This document shows positions 1 through 7,277 of a DNA stretch of 10,672 bases, one piece after another. This DNA is from Clostridiales bacterium (lineage in GTDB: Bacteria; Bacillota; Clostridia; Lachnospirales; CAG-274): assembly GCA_021203425.1 (NCBI GenBank), contig JAJQBF010000052.1, forward strand, positions 1-10,672, written 5' to 3'. Position 1 is the stretch's first letter. Every line of letters begins with the position of its first letter. Both the position numbers and the translations under genes were made by a program. The notes under the pieces are model-generated. The model saw only the letters and a list, made by a program, of their open reading frames with translations, searched no databases and had not been told where the DNA came from.

Positions 1-64
1 ACTTAAAGGAAGTAAAGTCTGATTATTTTATCAGTCATCAATTGATTTGCTTAATTTTAATATC

Positions 65-70
65 GGGAGG
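65..70 (+). promoter_or_regulatory. Ribosome binding site of first zinc-ribbon/TPR gene
   Basis: GGGAGG lies 7 bases before the ATG at 78. This site decides the start: the same frame is open back to a TTG at 42, but that codon has no Shine-Dalgarno sequence, and starting there would put a short hydrophobic peptide before the MYC-x-x-C zinc ribbon that the paralogue has at its very N-terminus. Confidence 0.8.
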
Positions 71-77
71 AATTAAA

Positions 78-1418
78 ATGTATTGTACTAACTGCGGAGC
101 GGATATAGGAGATTCCGCTTACTGTCCAAATTGCGGAACAAAGGCAGGTTCCGACACTGTCAAGCCGGAAACATTAAACAATAACAATAATAATAACAGT
201 GTGGAAAATTCGGCTGAAACACATTTGGCTCCAAAGCTTTCTGATTATATAGCCCCTACTCCGCCGCCGAACAATAACACTGGCAAAATTATTATAATAT
301 CAGCCGTCTGTGTTGTAATTTTGGCTGCTATTGCTCTTATAGGCATCAAACCCCTTATGGCAAGTATGGAAAACAAAAAAGCCTACGAAGAAGGAACCCT
401 TCTTTACGAACAGGACAGCTATGAAGAGGCTTTAGCCGTTTTCGAATCTCTCGGCGATTATGAAGACTCTGCTGAAAAAGTAAACCTGTGTAATGATGCA
501 ATAGCTGAGGCTGCATATCAGGATTCTCTGAATTCGGCTATAGAAGTCTATAATGCAGGCGACTACACATCAGCTATAACATTATTCAATGAACTGGATT
601 CTTCCGGCACAAACCCGGAAATTCAGGAATGGATTGAAAAATGCAAAGAGGGTGTATATCAATATGCCTCTGAACAATATAACAACGAAAATTATGCGGA
701 GGCAAATACATATTTCGCTATGATAAGCGGCTATAAAGATGCCGATGATATGACGGCGGAGGCCACAAAGGCAGTTACCTATCTTTCAGCCGTTGACCTT
801 TATAACGAGGGAAATTATGACGCAGCCTTAGACGTATTCGAAACAATGGAAGGCTACAAAGAGGCTGACAGCTATGCCACGGACTGCCGTGTTATGATTA
901 TGAGAGCAAAGTGGAAACCGGCTTTTATAAACTATATTCAGTCAGACAGTGATCCGCAATATCACAGGTTTGCTTTTATTTATGTAGACAATAACAGCGT
1001 TCCCGAATTATACGTCAGAGGAGCCAGCGAAGCCGAAGGTGATAAAATCTGCGTATTTAATTACTACGGCAATATTGATGAATATCACCTGAACCGTACA
1101 GGAGGAATGAGCTATATCAAAGGCAGCGGTTTAGTGCGTAACGAAAACGGCAGTCAGGGCTGTATAGGTGTTGACATTTACTCATTGTCAAATTTGGTTA
1201 TGACGGAAATTCATTCGGGAACAGAGTTTTATGATCTCAGCAACGGCGGAGATTATGACACTGTTATTCCCTACGAATGTACATGGGGCGGACAAACTGT
1301 TTCAAAGTCGGAATTCGACAGACTCGACAATGCCGCCTTTAATTCTTCAAAGGCACAAAAAGTTAATACAGGATATACAGCGTCTGAAATGATAAACTAC
1401 ATAAATACCAATTTTTAA
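78..1418 (+). CDS. Zinc-ribbon, single-TM, TPR-like repeat membrane protein (paralogue 1)
   Basis: The protein has 446 residues from ATG 78. Cys3, Cys6, Cys16 and Cys19 form two CxxC knuckles of a short zinc ribbon at the extreme N-terminus. An Asn-rich and Pro-rich linker follows (about 34-68), then one transmembrane helix (about 71-90). Four TPR-like helical repeats follow (about 98-140, 150-178, 196-230, 235-270), each with a pattern such as LYNEGNYDAALDVFE. The C-terminal domain (about 275-446) has a motif VDNNSVPEL (303-311), resembling the Asp/Asn-rich 'D-x-x-x-x-PEL' signature of many secreted Firmicutes proteins. The zinc ribbon is presumably cytoplasmic and the repeats extracytoplasmic (inference). 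The next gene is a close paralogue 26 bp downstream, so the two are probably cotranscribed. Function is unknown; a role in sensing or scaffolding at the envelope is only a guess. Confidence 0.88.
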   Translation: MYCTNCGADIGDSAYCPNCGTKAGSDTVKPETLNNNNNNNSVENSAETHLAPKLSDYIAPTPPPNNNTGKIIIISAVCVVILAAIALIGIKPLMASMENKKAYEEGTLLYEQDSYEEALAVFESLGDYEDSAEKVNLCNDAIAEAAYQDSLNSAIEVYNAGDYTSAITLFNELDSSGTNPEIQEWIEKCKEGVYQYASEQYNNENYAEANTYFAMISGYKDADDMTAEATKAVTYLSAVDLYNEGNYDAALDVFETMEGYKEADSYATDCRVMIMRAKWKPAFINYIQSDSDPQYHRFAFIYVDNNSVPELYVRGASEAEGDKICVFNYYGNIDEYHLNRTGGMSYIKGSGLVRNENGSQGCIGVDIYSLSNLVMTEIHSGTEFYDLSNGGDYDTVIPYECTWGGQTVSKSEFDRLDNAAFNSSKAQKVNTGYTASEMINYINTNF

Positions 1419-1431
1419 ATTCAGCTTGTTT

Positions 1432-1438
1432 AGGGAGG
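1432..1438 (+). promoter_or_regulatory. Ribosome binding site of second zinc-ribbon/TPR gene
   Basis: AGGGAGG sits in the 26-bp spacer, 6 bases before ATG 1445. It fixes the start at the MYC zinc ribbon and shows that the second gene is translated independently. Confidence 0.8.
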
Positions 1439-1444
1439 AAAACT

Positions 1445-2746
1445 ATGTATTGCTCAAACTGCGGAAAAGATATCGGGGATTCCGCTTATTGCTATAATTG
1501 CGGTGCAAAAGCCGATACCGATACCTATGATGATATGGAACCGGAGGTAAGTGAAGAAGGTTATTTGCCTGATGAATACGAAGAAGATGAGGAAGATCCG
1601 GAAGAAAACAAGTATTATCCGTCTTCTGAAAAAAAGCCAAACAATAACAGCAGTAAAATTATCACAATATCGGCTGTCAGTGTTATACTTTTAATTATCG
1701 TTATACTTATAGCCTATAAGCCCGTTATGAACAGTGTTGAAAATAAGAAAGTTTATAATAAAGGCATTGAGCTTTATGAAAGCGGAAATTACGAGGCGGC
1801 ACTCGAAATATTTAATTCCTTGGGTGATTACAAAGACGTTTCCGAAAAAATAACCCTGTGTAATGAGGCTGTATATCAAAACTCTTTAAATTCAGCCATA
1901 GAGGCTTATAACAGCGGAGACTACACAACAGCTATTACATTGTTAAACGGCTTAAACTCTTCAGGCAACAACGCAGAAATTCAAGAGTGGATAGAAAAAT
2001 GCCGTGAGGGTGTATATCAGTATGCCGCAGAACAGTATAACAACGAAAATTTTGCAGAGGCAAATAAAGATTTCGCTATGATAAGCGGCTACAGAGATGC
2101 CGATGATATGGCGGCTGAGGCTCAAAAGGGCAGTTCCTACCTTTCGGCAATTGAACTTTATGATGCCGAAAGCTATGATGAGGCGCTTGAAATCTTCGAA
2201 ACAATAGAAGGCTACAAAGACGCAGACACTTATATTACAAACTGCCGTGTTATGATTATGAGGGCTAAGTGGAAACCGGCTTTTATAAATTATATTAAGT
2301 CCGATAAGGATTCGTCTAAGCACAGATATACATTTACATACATAGACATAAACAGCACTCCCGAATTATATATCGAATCAACCAACGGAGGAGCACCTAA
2401 ACTATGTGTATTTAATTATTACGGGGAAATTGATGAATATTCTTTAAGTGTGGGCAGCAAAGCTTATATTAAAGCAAGCGGTTTGTTGTATAGTGAGCTT
2501 TATTCTATGGATAATGTAGATATTAGAATATATTCATTATCAAACTTGATCTTAACAGAGATTCATTCAGGGGGATATGTATATACTTCATCGGACAATT
2601 CCAAATATACTTGGGACGGAAAAGTTGTTTCCAGAAACGAATGCTTTGAACAGGCTGAGGCGATATTTGACTCTTCAAAAGCAACAACAATTAAAGCAAC
2701 ATATACAGCCTCGGAAATGATTAACTACATAAACTCCAATTTCTGA
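1445..2746 (+). CDS. Zinc-ribbon, single-TM, TPR-like repeat membrane protein (paralogue 2)
   Basis: The protein has 433 residues and the same plan as its upstream neighbour: zinc-ribbon cysteines at 3, 6, 16 and 19, a linker, one transmembrane helix (about 71-91), TPR-like repeats (about 98-265), and the shared C-terminal domain with DINSTPEL (301-308). The linker differs most. Here it is strongly acidic (EEDEEDPEE near 46-54), whereas paralogue 1 has an Asn tract and a Pro-rich stretch. The segment RVMIMRAKWKPAFINYI is identical in both, and the ends (TASEMINYIN-NF) are nearly identical, so the pair arose by tandem duplication followed by linker divergence. An intrinsic terminator follows directly. 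The molecular function is not recognisable from the sequence. Confidence 0.88.
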   Translation: MYCSNCGKDIGDSAYCYNCGAKADTDTYDDMEPEVSEEGYLPDEYEEDEEDPEENKYYPSSEKKPNNNSSKIITISAVSVILLIIVILIAYKPVMNSVENKKVYNKGIELYESGNYEAALEIFNSLGDYKDVSEKITLCNEAVYQNSLNSAIEAYNSGDYTTAITLLNGLNSSGNNAEIQEWIEKCREGVYQYAAEQYNNENFAEANKDFAMISGYRDADDMAAEAQKGSSYLSAIELYDAESYDEALEIFETIEGYKDADTYITNCRVMIMRAKWKPAFINYIKSDKDSSKHRYTFTYIDINSTPELYIESTNGGAPKLCVFNYYGEIDEYSLSVGSKAYIKASGLLYSELYSMDNVDIRIYSLSNLILTEIHSGGYVYTSSDNSKYTWDGKVVSRNECFEQAEAIFDSSKATTIKATYTASEMINYINSNF

Positions 2747-2765
2747 TTATTCTTACAGCCGAAAG

Positions 2766-2813
2766 ACCGCCGTAAACCTTAAAAACAAAGGCTTACAGCG
2801 GTTTTCTTTTTGT
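2766..2813 (+). terminator. Intrinsic terminator of the zinc-ribbon/TPR pair
   Basis: The arms at 2766-2778 (ACCGCCGTAAACC) and 2790-2802 (GGCTTACAGCGGT) pair at 11 of 13 positions around an 11-base loop and run into TTTTCTTTTTG. The stop codon is 20 bp upstream. The convergent metY gene ends at 2837. Read on the minus strand the hairpin is followed only by CTTTC, so it is a weaker terminator in that direction. Confidence 0.85.
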
Positions 2814-2836
2814 TTATATTAGGTTTTTCTCTTTTC

Positions 2837-4102
2837 TCAGCCTATAGCGGCAAAGGCATTTTCCAAATCTGCTATTATATCATCTACATTTTCAAGACCG
2901 ACCGAAAAACGAACCATACCGCTTTCAATACCTGCAGCGGCAAGCTGTTCATCGCTTAACTGTCTGTGAGTTTCACTTGCAGGATGAAGAACACAGGTTC
3001 TTATATCGGCAACATGAACCTCGTTGGAAGCCAGCTTAAGAGAATTCATAAATTTAACAGCCGGCTCTTTTCCGCCCTTAAGCACGAAAGAAATTACACC
3101 GCTGCAGCCCTTAAGATATTTCTTAGAGAGGGCATAATTTTCGTCGCCTTCCAAACCGGGATAGCATACGCTTTCAACCTGCTCAACAGACTGTAAATAT
3201 TTTGCAACTGTCATTGCGTTTTCACAATACTGTTTCATACGTACTGCCATTGTTTCAAGACCTAAATTAAGAAGAAAGGAAGAGTGCGCCGCAGGGTATA
3301 CTCCGAAATCACGCATAAGCTGCATACGTGCTTTAATTATATAAGCCTTATTTCCGTAAGTCTCCGTATAGGAAAGTCCGTGATAGGTTACGTCCGGCTC
3401 GGTTATTTCGGGGAATTTGCCGTTTGTCCAGTCAAATTTACCGCCGTCAACTATGACACCGCCTATTTGAAGGGCATGACCGTCCATATATTTTGATGTG
3501 GAATGAACAACAATATCTGCGCCGAATTCAATAGGCTTACAAAGTATAGGTGTGGCAAATGTGTTGTCTACAATAAGAGGAACACCGTGTTTATGAGCTG
3601 CGGAGGCAAACCGCTCTATATCAAAAACAGTAAGCGCAGGATTTGCTATTGTTTCGCCGAAAACAAGTCTTGTTCTGTCGTCGAAAGCAGCCTCGATTTC
3701 CTCGTCTGTGGCATTTTTGCCTATAAATTTACACTCTATTCCCAAACGCTTAAGAGTGTGTGAAAACAGATTAACCGTTCCGCCGTAGATTTCCGTTGTG
3801 CTTATAAAGTTGTCTCCAATACTGCAAATGTTCAAAATAGAAAGAAGTACAGCCGCCTGACCGGAAGTAGTACACATAGCACCTACTCCGCCCTCCAAAT
3901 CGGCAATTTTATCCTCTACAGCCATAACCGTAGGGTTAGCAAAACGGGAATAAATAAGAGATTTTGTGGGGTCGTCAAAAACAGCGGCAACCTCCTCTGT
4001 TGAGTCATAAACATAAGTGGTACTCTGTACAATAGGAACCACTCTCGGTTCGGAATTACCCGGGGTATAGCCCGAATGCAGACATTTTGTTTCGTCCTTC
4101 AT
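2837..4102 (-). CDS. metY: O-acetylhomoserine sulfhydrylase (aminocarboxypropyltransferase), PLP-dependent
   Basis: The protein has 421 residues, the usual length of the family. It belongs to the Cys/Met-metabolism PLP enzymes (fold type I), which condense O-acetyl-L-homoserine with sulfide to give homocysteine in the cytoplasm; some members also act on O-acetylserine. Visible landmarks are TKCLHSGYTPG (5-15), YSRFANPT (51-58; Tyr and Arg contact the cofactor phosphate of the partner subunit), the substrate-loop region SGQAA (80-84), VDNTFATP (178-185; Asp179 faces the pyridine nitrogen), STSKYMDGH (201-209; Lys204 is the Schiff-base lysine) and LHPASETHRQL (372-382), with Arg398 as the likely carboxylate ligand. 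GGAGGACTT precedes ATG 4102. Cystathionine gamma-synthase or methionine gamma-lyase are alternatives, but the N-terminus and the HPASxTHRQL block fit MetY best. No SAM riboswitch or T-box fits in the 79-bp upstream gap. Confidence 0.93.
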   Translation of the reverse strand: MKDETKCLHSGYTPGNSEPRVVPIVQSTTYVYDSTEEVAAVFDDPTKSLIYSRFANPTVMAVEDKIADLEGGVGAMCTTSGQAAVLLSILNICSIGDNFISTTEIYGGTVNLFSHTLKRLGIECKFIGKNATDEEIEAAFDDRTRLVFGETIANPALTVFDIERFASAAHKHGVPLIVDNTFATPILCKPIEFGADIVVHSTSKYMDGHALQIGGVIVDGGKFDWTNGKFPEITEPDVTYHGLSYTETYGNKAYIIKARMQLMRDFGVYPAAHSSFLLNLGLETMAVRMKQYCENAMTVAKYLQSVEQVESVCYPGLEGDENYALSKKYLKGCSGVISFVLKGGKEPAVKFMNSLKLASNEVHVADIRTCVLHPASETHRQLSDEQLAAAGIESGMVRFSVGLENVDDIIADLENAFAAIG

Positions 4103-4167
4103 TTATAAGTCCTCCTGTATAAAAATTTTACGGTTTCCCTTTGTTCGAATTGCTGCTTTTTAAAGAA

Positions 4168-4197
4168 ACAATAGTTGATAATTAAATATGGTGTAAA
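4168..4197 (-). promoter_or_regulatory. Possible promoter of metY
   Basis: TTTACA (4192-4197) and TATTGT (4168-4173) are separated by 18 bp on the minus strand, with the -35 inside the last codons of the upstream SGNH gene. The -10 is a poor match. It is offered because metY is functionally unrelated to the upstream operon, but there is no clear terminator between them and read-through is possible. Confidence 0.28.
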
Positions 4198-5165
4198 GCA
4201 AGTACGGTCTGTTCCACAATTCTGAGAACATCTTTGTGAAGATGCCTTTCGCTTGTCTTTTTTGTTTGCTTTGTCATACTTACAGGTTCAGCCTGAACAG
4301 CACCGCTGTCGGAGTTTTGGTTTTCCTCTTCGGAATCTTCATCTTTCGATTCTTCCTCCTGCTCGGGCTGCTCCTCCTCTTTCTCTTCTTCCTCTTCATC
4401 TTCGGAAGAATCGGTTTTAGTCTCAGTCTGTCCGTTCTGTTCCTCTCCTTCGGAAAGAGCCGCTGCCTCAACACGCATAAAATAATTTGCATTTGCCCTC
4501 AAAACCTTAACCCATACATCATAACCGGCAGCATTAACATGAATATATTCGTCAGAGGTATATTCTGCCTTTAAGCCGTTGTCAGAATCAATAAGCCTGT
4601 CCCCTATATTAATAAATTCAAGATAGTCATATTTCTGACAATATTCATACATTATACCGTTAAACGTTCTCATATTTGTGTTGTTGAGATTCGTCTTTTG
4701 TGAAGGACCGTACATATATGTAAGACCGATTATGTATATTTTAGCCTTGGGAGCCTTTGTATGTATTCTGTAAATAAGCGTATTGTAATTATCTACTGAT
4801 TCATCTATTGTTTTCCAGCCTAAGTCATTTCCTCCCAGACATATAAAAACCTTCGAAACACCGCTTTTTTCAACAGCGTCTTCAATAAGCATCTTTTCTC
4901 CCTGATAAACGGGGTGAAGCGTAGATTCACTGACAGGGCTTACCGCCTGCCAAAGTGAAAAGCTGCCTGCGGCAAGAAAAACAGGGTCTGACAAAAAGCC
5001 GTCGCCCATTGAACGGCAGTATCTCTCAAAACCAACCATAATGGAATCTCCCACAAAGGCGGAGTTTTCGAAAAATCCGTCTGTTTCATCGTTATATAAA
5101 GGCATATCCGGAACAGGTTTGGCATAGGTATAAAAAAACCGAATCGTCATCGTCGGCATAAACAT
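4182..5165 (-). CDS. SGNH/GDSL-family hydrolase, signal peptide out of frame (last gene of O-acylation operon)
   Basis: The longest frame gives 327 residues. The catalytic blocks are intact: VGDS (38-41, nucleophile Ser41), a block II glycine in AAGSFSL (65-71), GGND (111-114) and SDEYIHVNAAGYDVW (204-218; Asp205 and His209). The body closely matches the upstream paralogue from YAKPVPDMP onward. The in-frame start MFMPTMTIRFF is not a credible N-terminus: it has no secretion signal and only a weak ribosome site. A strong signal peptide lies just upstream in another frame and meets this one at a run of seven T (5132-5138), so the true gene probably spans 4182-5217 with a one-base frameshift. 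After residue 238 comes a Glu/Asp-rich tail (about 250-285) absent from the paralogue, then a basic end. The expected role is an extracellular acyl esterase or acyltransferase on a glycan; the substrate is unknown. Whether the gene is active is uncertain. Confidence 0.8.
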   Translation of the reverse strand: MFMPTMTIRFFYTYAKPVPDMPLYNDETDGFFENSAFVGDSIMVGFERYCRSMGDGFLSDPVFLAAGSFSLWQAVSPVSESTLHPVYQGEKMLIEDAVEKSGVSKVFICLGGNDLGWKTIDESVDNYNTLIYRIHTKAPKAKIYIIGLTYMYGPSQKTNLNNTNMRTFNGIMYEYCQKYDYLEFINIGDRLIDSDNGLKAEYTSDEYIHVNAAGYDVWVKVLRANANYFMRVEAAALSEGEEQNGQTETKTDSSEDEEEEEKEEEQPEQEEESKDEDSEEENQNSDSGAVQAEPVSMTKQTKKTSERHLHKDVLRIVEQTVLALHHI

Positions 5166-5217
5166 TTAATCCGCCGGCAAACAGACATATAATAGGAAGT
5201 AAAGCTATTTTCTTCAT
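5092..5217 (-). pseudogene. Detached 5' end (signal peptide) of the frameshifted SGNH hydrolase gene
   Basis: From ATG 5217, preceded by the purine-rich AAGGGGGAAAA and 25 bp after the previous stop, a short frame encodes MKKIALLPIICLFAGGLNVY followed by Ala-Asp-Asp-Asp-Asp. This is a classic Sec signal peptide: a KK n-region, a hydrophobic core, and a VYA cleavage site before an acidic start. It stops at 5092 after 41 codons. Removing one T from the run at 5132-5138 fuses it in frame to FYTYAKPVPDMP, the segment that in the paralogue directly precedes the GDS block. This is almost certainly the authentic start of the downstream hydrolase. Confidence 0.8.
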
Positions 5218-5242
5218 TTAATTTTCCCCCTTGTGTGTTCGT

Positions 5243-6151
5243 TTACAGCTGAGATGCTTCGGCTGCCTCAACCGCTGTAAAATATTTTGCATAAGATCTT
5301 AAAACCTTTATCCAAACGTCATAACCCTCCGCTGTCATATGCACGTAATTGTCAGAAGTATATTCAGACTTTAAACCGTCTGTTGAATCTATAAGTCTGT
5401 CGCCTATGTTTATAAATTCCAAATAATCATAGTTTTCACAATAGCTGTACAATGCATCATTAAAAATTCTCAGGTTAGCGTTTGTATATCCGTTTTCAAA
5501 CCTCTGCCCCGGGGCATAAATATAGGTTGCACCTATTATATAAATCTTTGCCTCCGGCGATTTATTGTGAATTCTGAATATTAATGTGTTATATTCATCA
5601 AGGGTTGTCGCAGTGTCCGTCCATACCAAATCATTCATTCCCAAAAACAAAAATACTTCCTCTGCGCCGGTTTTCACTATAGTGTCTTCAGGCGACAGCT
5701 TTTCGCCGCCGTAGGTGGGGTGAAGAGTTGTGTCGGTTACCGGACCTATTGCCTGTTTAAGTGAAAAACTTGTTGATGCCAGAAAAAGGGGATTACAGAA
5801 GAAACCTTCTCCCAAAGCCTCACAATATCTTCCGAAACCTACGGTAAGAGAATCTCCGTAAAAAACAGAATTTTCAAAAAATTTGTCTGTTTCTTCATCA
5901 TATATAGGCATATCGGGAACTGCCTTGGCATAGCTCGTACCCGCAACATAGTTATTGTTGACGGATTTTGTTGTGGCCTCTGTTGTAGGTTCTTCCGTAA
6001 CAGCCTCTGTTGTCTGCTCTTCTGTTACAGCTTTCGCCGATTTTGCGATAATCGGGTTTTCGCTGTAGCTTTTAGTAAGGAAAAATGTTGCTGCAAGAGA
6101 TGCTACGCATAAAATTGCTGCGAAAAATATCGCAAAAAATTTCCTGCGCAT
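5243..6151 (-). CDS. SGNH/GDSL-family hydrolase with N-terminal membrane anchor
   Basis: The protein has 302 residues. MRRK followed by a hydrophobic stretch (about 5-26) is an uncleaved anchor or signal peptide. A Thr/Glu-rich linker (about 42-62; EEQTTEAVTEE-like repeats) leads to the SGNH domain (about 73-290). Block I is FYGDSLTVG (97-105, Ser101), block III is LGMNDL (170-175), and block V is SDNYVHMTAEGYDVW (266-280, His271 with Asp267). Block II reads LASTSFSL, where the paralogue has LAAGSFSL, so the oxyanion-hole glycine appears to be Thr127. AGGAGG precedes ATG 6151, 17 bp after the DHHW stop. It is the fourth gene of the MBOAT operon. In such operons SGNH proteins transfer or remove O-acyl groups on an extracytoplasmic glycan; that this one does so is inferred from context. 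Confidence 0.88.
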   Translation of the reverse strand: MRRKFFAIFFAAILCVASLAATFFLTKSYSENPIIAKSAKAVTEEQTTEAVTEEPTTEATTKSVNNNYVAGTSYAKAVPDMPIYDEETDKFFENSVFYGDSLTVGFGRYCEALGEGFFCNPLFLASTSFSLKQAIGPVTDTTLHPTYGGEKLSPEDTIVKTGAEEVFLFLGMNDLVWTDTATTLDEYNTLIFRIHNKSPEAKIYIIGATYIYAPGQRFENGYTNANLRIFNDALYSYCENYDYLEFINIGDRLIDSTDGLKSEYTSDNYVHMTAEGYDVWIKVLRSYAKYFTAVEAAEASQL

Positions 6152-6168
6152 AAAAACCTCCTAAGTGT

Positions 6169-7266
6169 TTAATATATTGCGTTTATTCCCAAATCTGTAT
6201 CAATTGTGTTCAGGTTATACAATATAAGTGTATTTTCTATATTATTTTCGTTTATAAAATCACATACCGACCCTCTGTAATATCTTGTGTCAAAAACATA
6301 TATTGTTTTATAGTGTTCGGCTAAAAAAGGCGCAAGACAGTTTGCAAAGCTGTCTTTTATAACCGCAAGACTGCCCCTTGCCTCCTTCGAATTATTCTTA
6401 ATTTCCGTAAGGGGGTGAAGATTATTTAAAAACAGTGAATATTTATCTTTCATGTCTAAATAGTCAAGGTTATAAAAAGAATCGGAAACCTCTTCTGTGT
6501 CGGTGTAGGTTACCGTATAATCGGTATCTGTTTTATAAAGCTCTATTGTGTCCGCCTTATCGGCTCCCATATTTACCTTTGAATATATGGTGCCCTTGAA
6601 GTCATCTGTTACCTGTTCTATGTCAAAATAACTTTCATCAAAAGGCTCAAAGCCCATTTCGGCGGCAATTTCTCTGTATGCTATATAAGCTGCCTTTGTT
6701 GTCCAGTGATGATCGAGGTTATAATAGAGGTTTTCCTCCTTATTTTCGTAAAGCGGCGAATATACATCTATATTGTCGGCTTTAATACGTGAGTAATATT
6801 CCTCCATTTCCTCATACTGTGTAGGAGTTTCGGCAAAATTCGGAAGTTTCTCCGAATAGATTTCCGCCGCCGTAGGGACAAGGGCACAGTAAACCTTGCT
6901 GTTAGTTTTTTCAGCTAAATTATTAAGCTTGTCAACAGTGTCGTCCATAGTTTCCGGCTTGTTATATTTTTCGAGAAAGCTGCCGTCTTTTCCTATATAA
7001 ATACCATTTACTTCCTTCTGACCCAAAACATAAACGGAGAAAACTCCGTTCAGTTCCATAAAGCTGTCTCTGAAAGGGAAATGATCTTCGATATATGTGC
7101 CTAAATTCTCGGCAAGATCTCCGCTTAAAAGACTTTCGACCGAAACCTCGGGAAAAGGTTCCAAATTTCTGTTTTCATTTTCGGAAAACTCCTTTTTTGG
7201 AGATACTATGAAAGCCGCAAGCAAAATAACCACAATAACAGAGGGCAGAATATAAAATTTATTCAT
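6169..7266 (-). CDS. DHHW-family protein (AlgX/AlgJ-like SGNH fold), membrane-anchored
   Basis: The protein has 365 residues. It has one N-terminal transmembrane anchor (about 5-22), then the family's ENRNLEPFPE segment (31-40) and a FPFRDSF block (63-69). The signature LDHHWTTKAAY spans 184-194 (Asp185, His186, His187, Trp188). VIKDSFAN (302-309) holds the serine (Ser306) that in AlgJ/AlgX-like proteins is the nucleophile, with the DHHW Asp/His completing the triad. These relatives move acetyl groups from an MBOAT partner onto exported polysaccharide. The gene starts 11 bp after the MBOAT stop. Its ribosome site AGGTGA overlaps that stop codon, indicating translational coupling. The acyl group and glycan cannot be read from the sequence. 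Confidence 0.9.
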   Translation of the reverse strand: MNKFYILPSVIVVILLAAFIVSPKKEFSENENRNLEPFPEVSVESLLSGDLAENLGTYIEDHFPFRDSFMELNGVFSVYVLGQKEVNGIYIGKDGSFLEKYNKPETMDDTVDKLNNLAEKTNSKVYCALVPTAAEIYSEKLPNFAETPTQYEEMEEYYSRIKADNIDVYSPLYENKEENLYYNLDHHWTTKAAYIAYREIAAEMGFEPFDESYFDIEQVTDDFKGTIYSKVNMGADKADTIELYKTDTDYTVTYTDTEEVSDSFYNLDYLDMKDKYSLFLNNLHPLTEIKNNSKEARGSLAVIKDSFANCLAPFLAEHYKTIYVFDTRYYRGSVCDFINENNIENTLILYNLNTIDTDLGINAIY

Positions 7267-7277
7267 ATGCTTTCACC

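Noticed and set aside
21..40. Short hairpin CTGAT-ATCAG as a terminator of a preceding gene
   Set aside because: The stem is only five pairs, AT-rich, and lacks a T run.
1961..2323. 120-residue minus-strand frame inside the second zinc-ribbon gene
   Set aside because: It lies wholly within a well-supported gene and has no ribosome site or recognisable domain.
4103..4181. SAM riboswitch or T-box upstream of metY
   Set aside because: The 79-bp gap is too short, and no conserved riboswitch core, T-box sequence or antiterminator/terminator pair is present.
4236..4574. 112-residue hydrophobic plus-strand frame (Phe/Leu-rich) that could look like a membrane protein
   Set aside because: It is the antisense of the Glu-rich tail (GAA/GAG read as TTC/CTC) and has no ribosome site.
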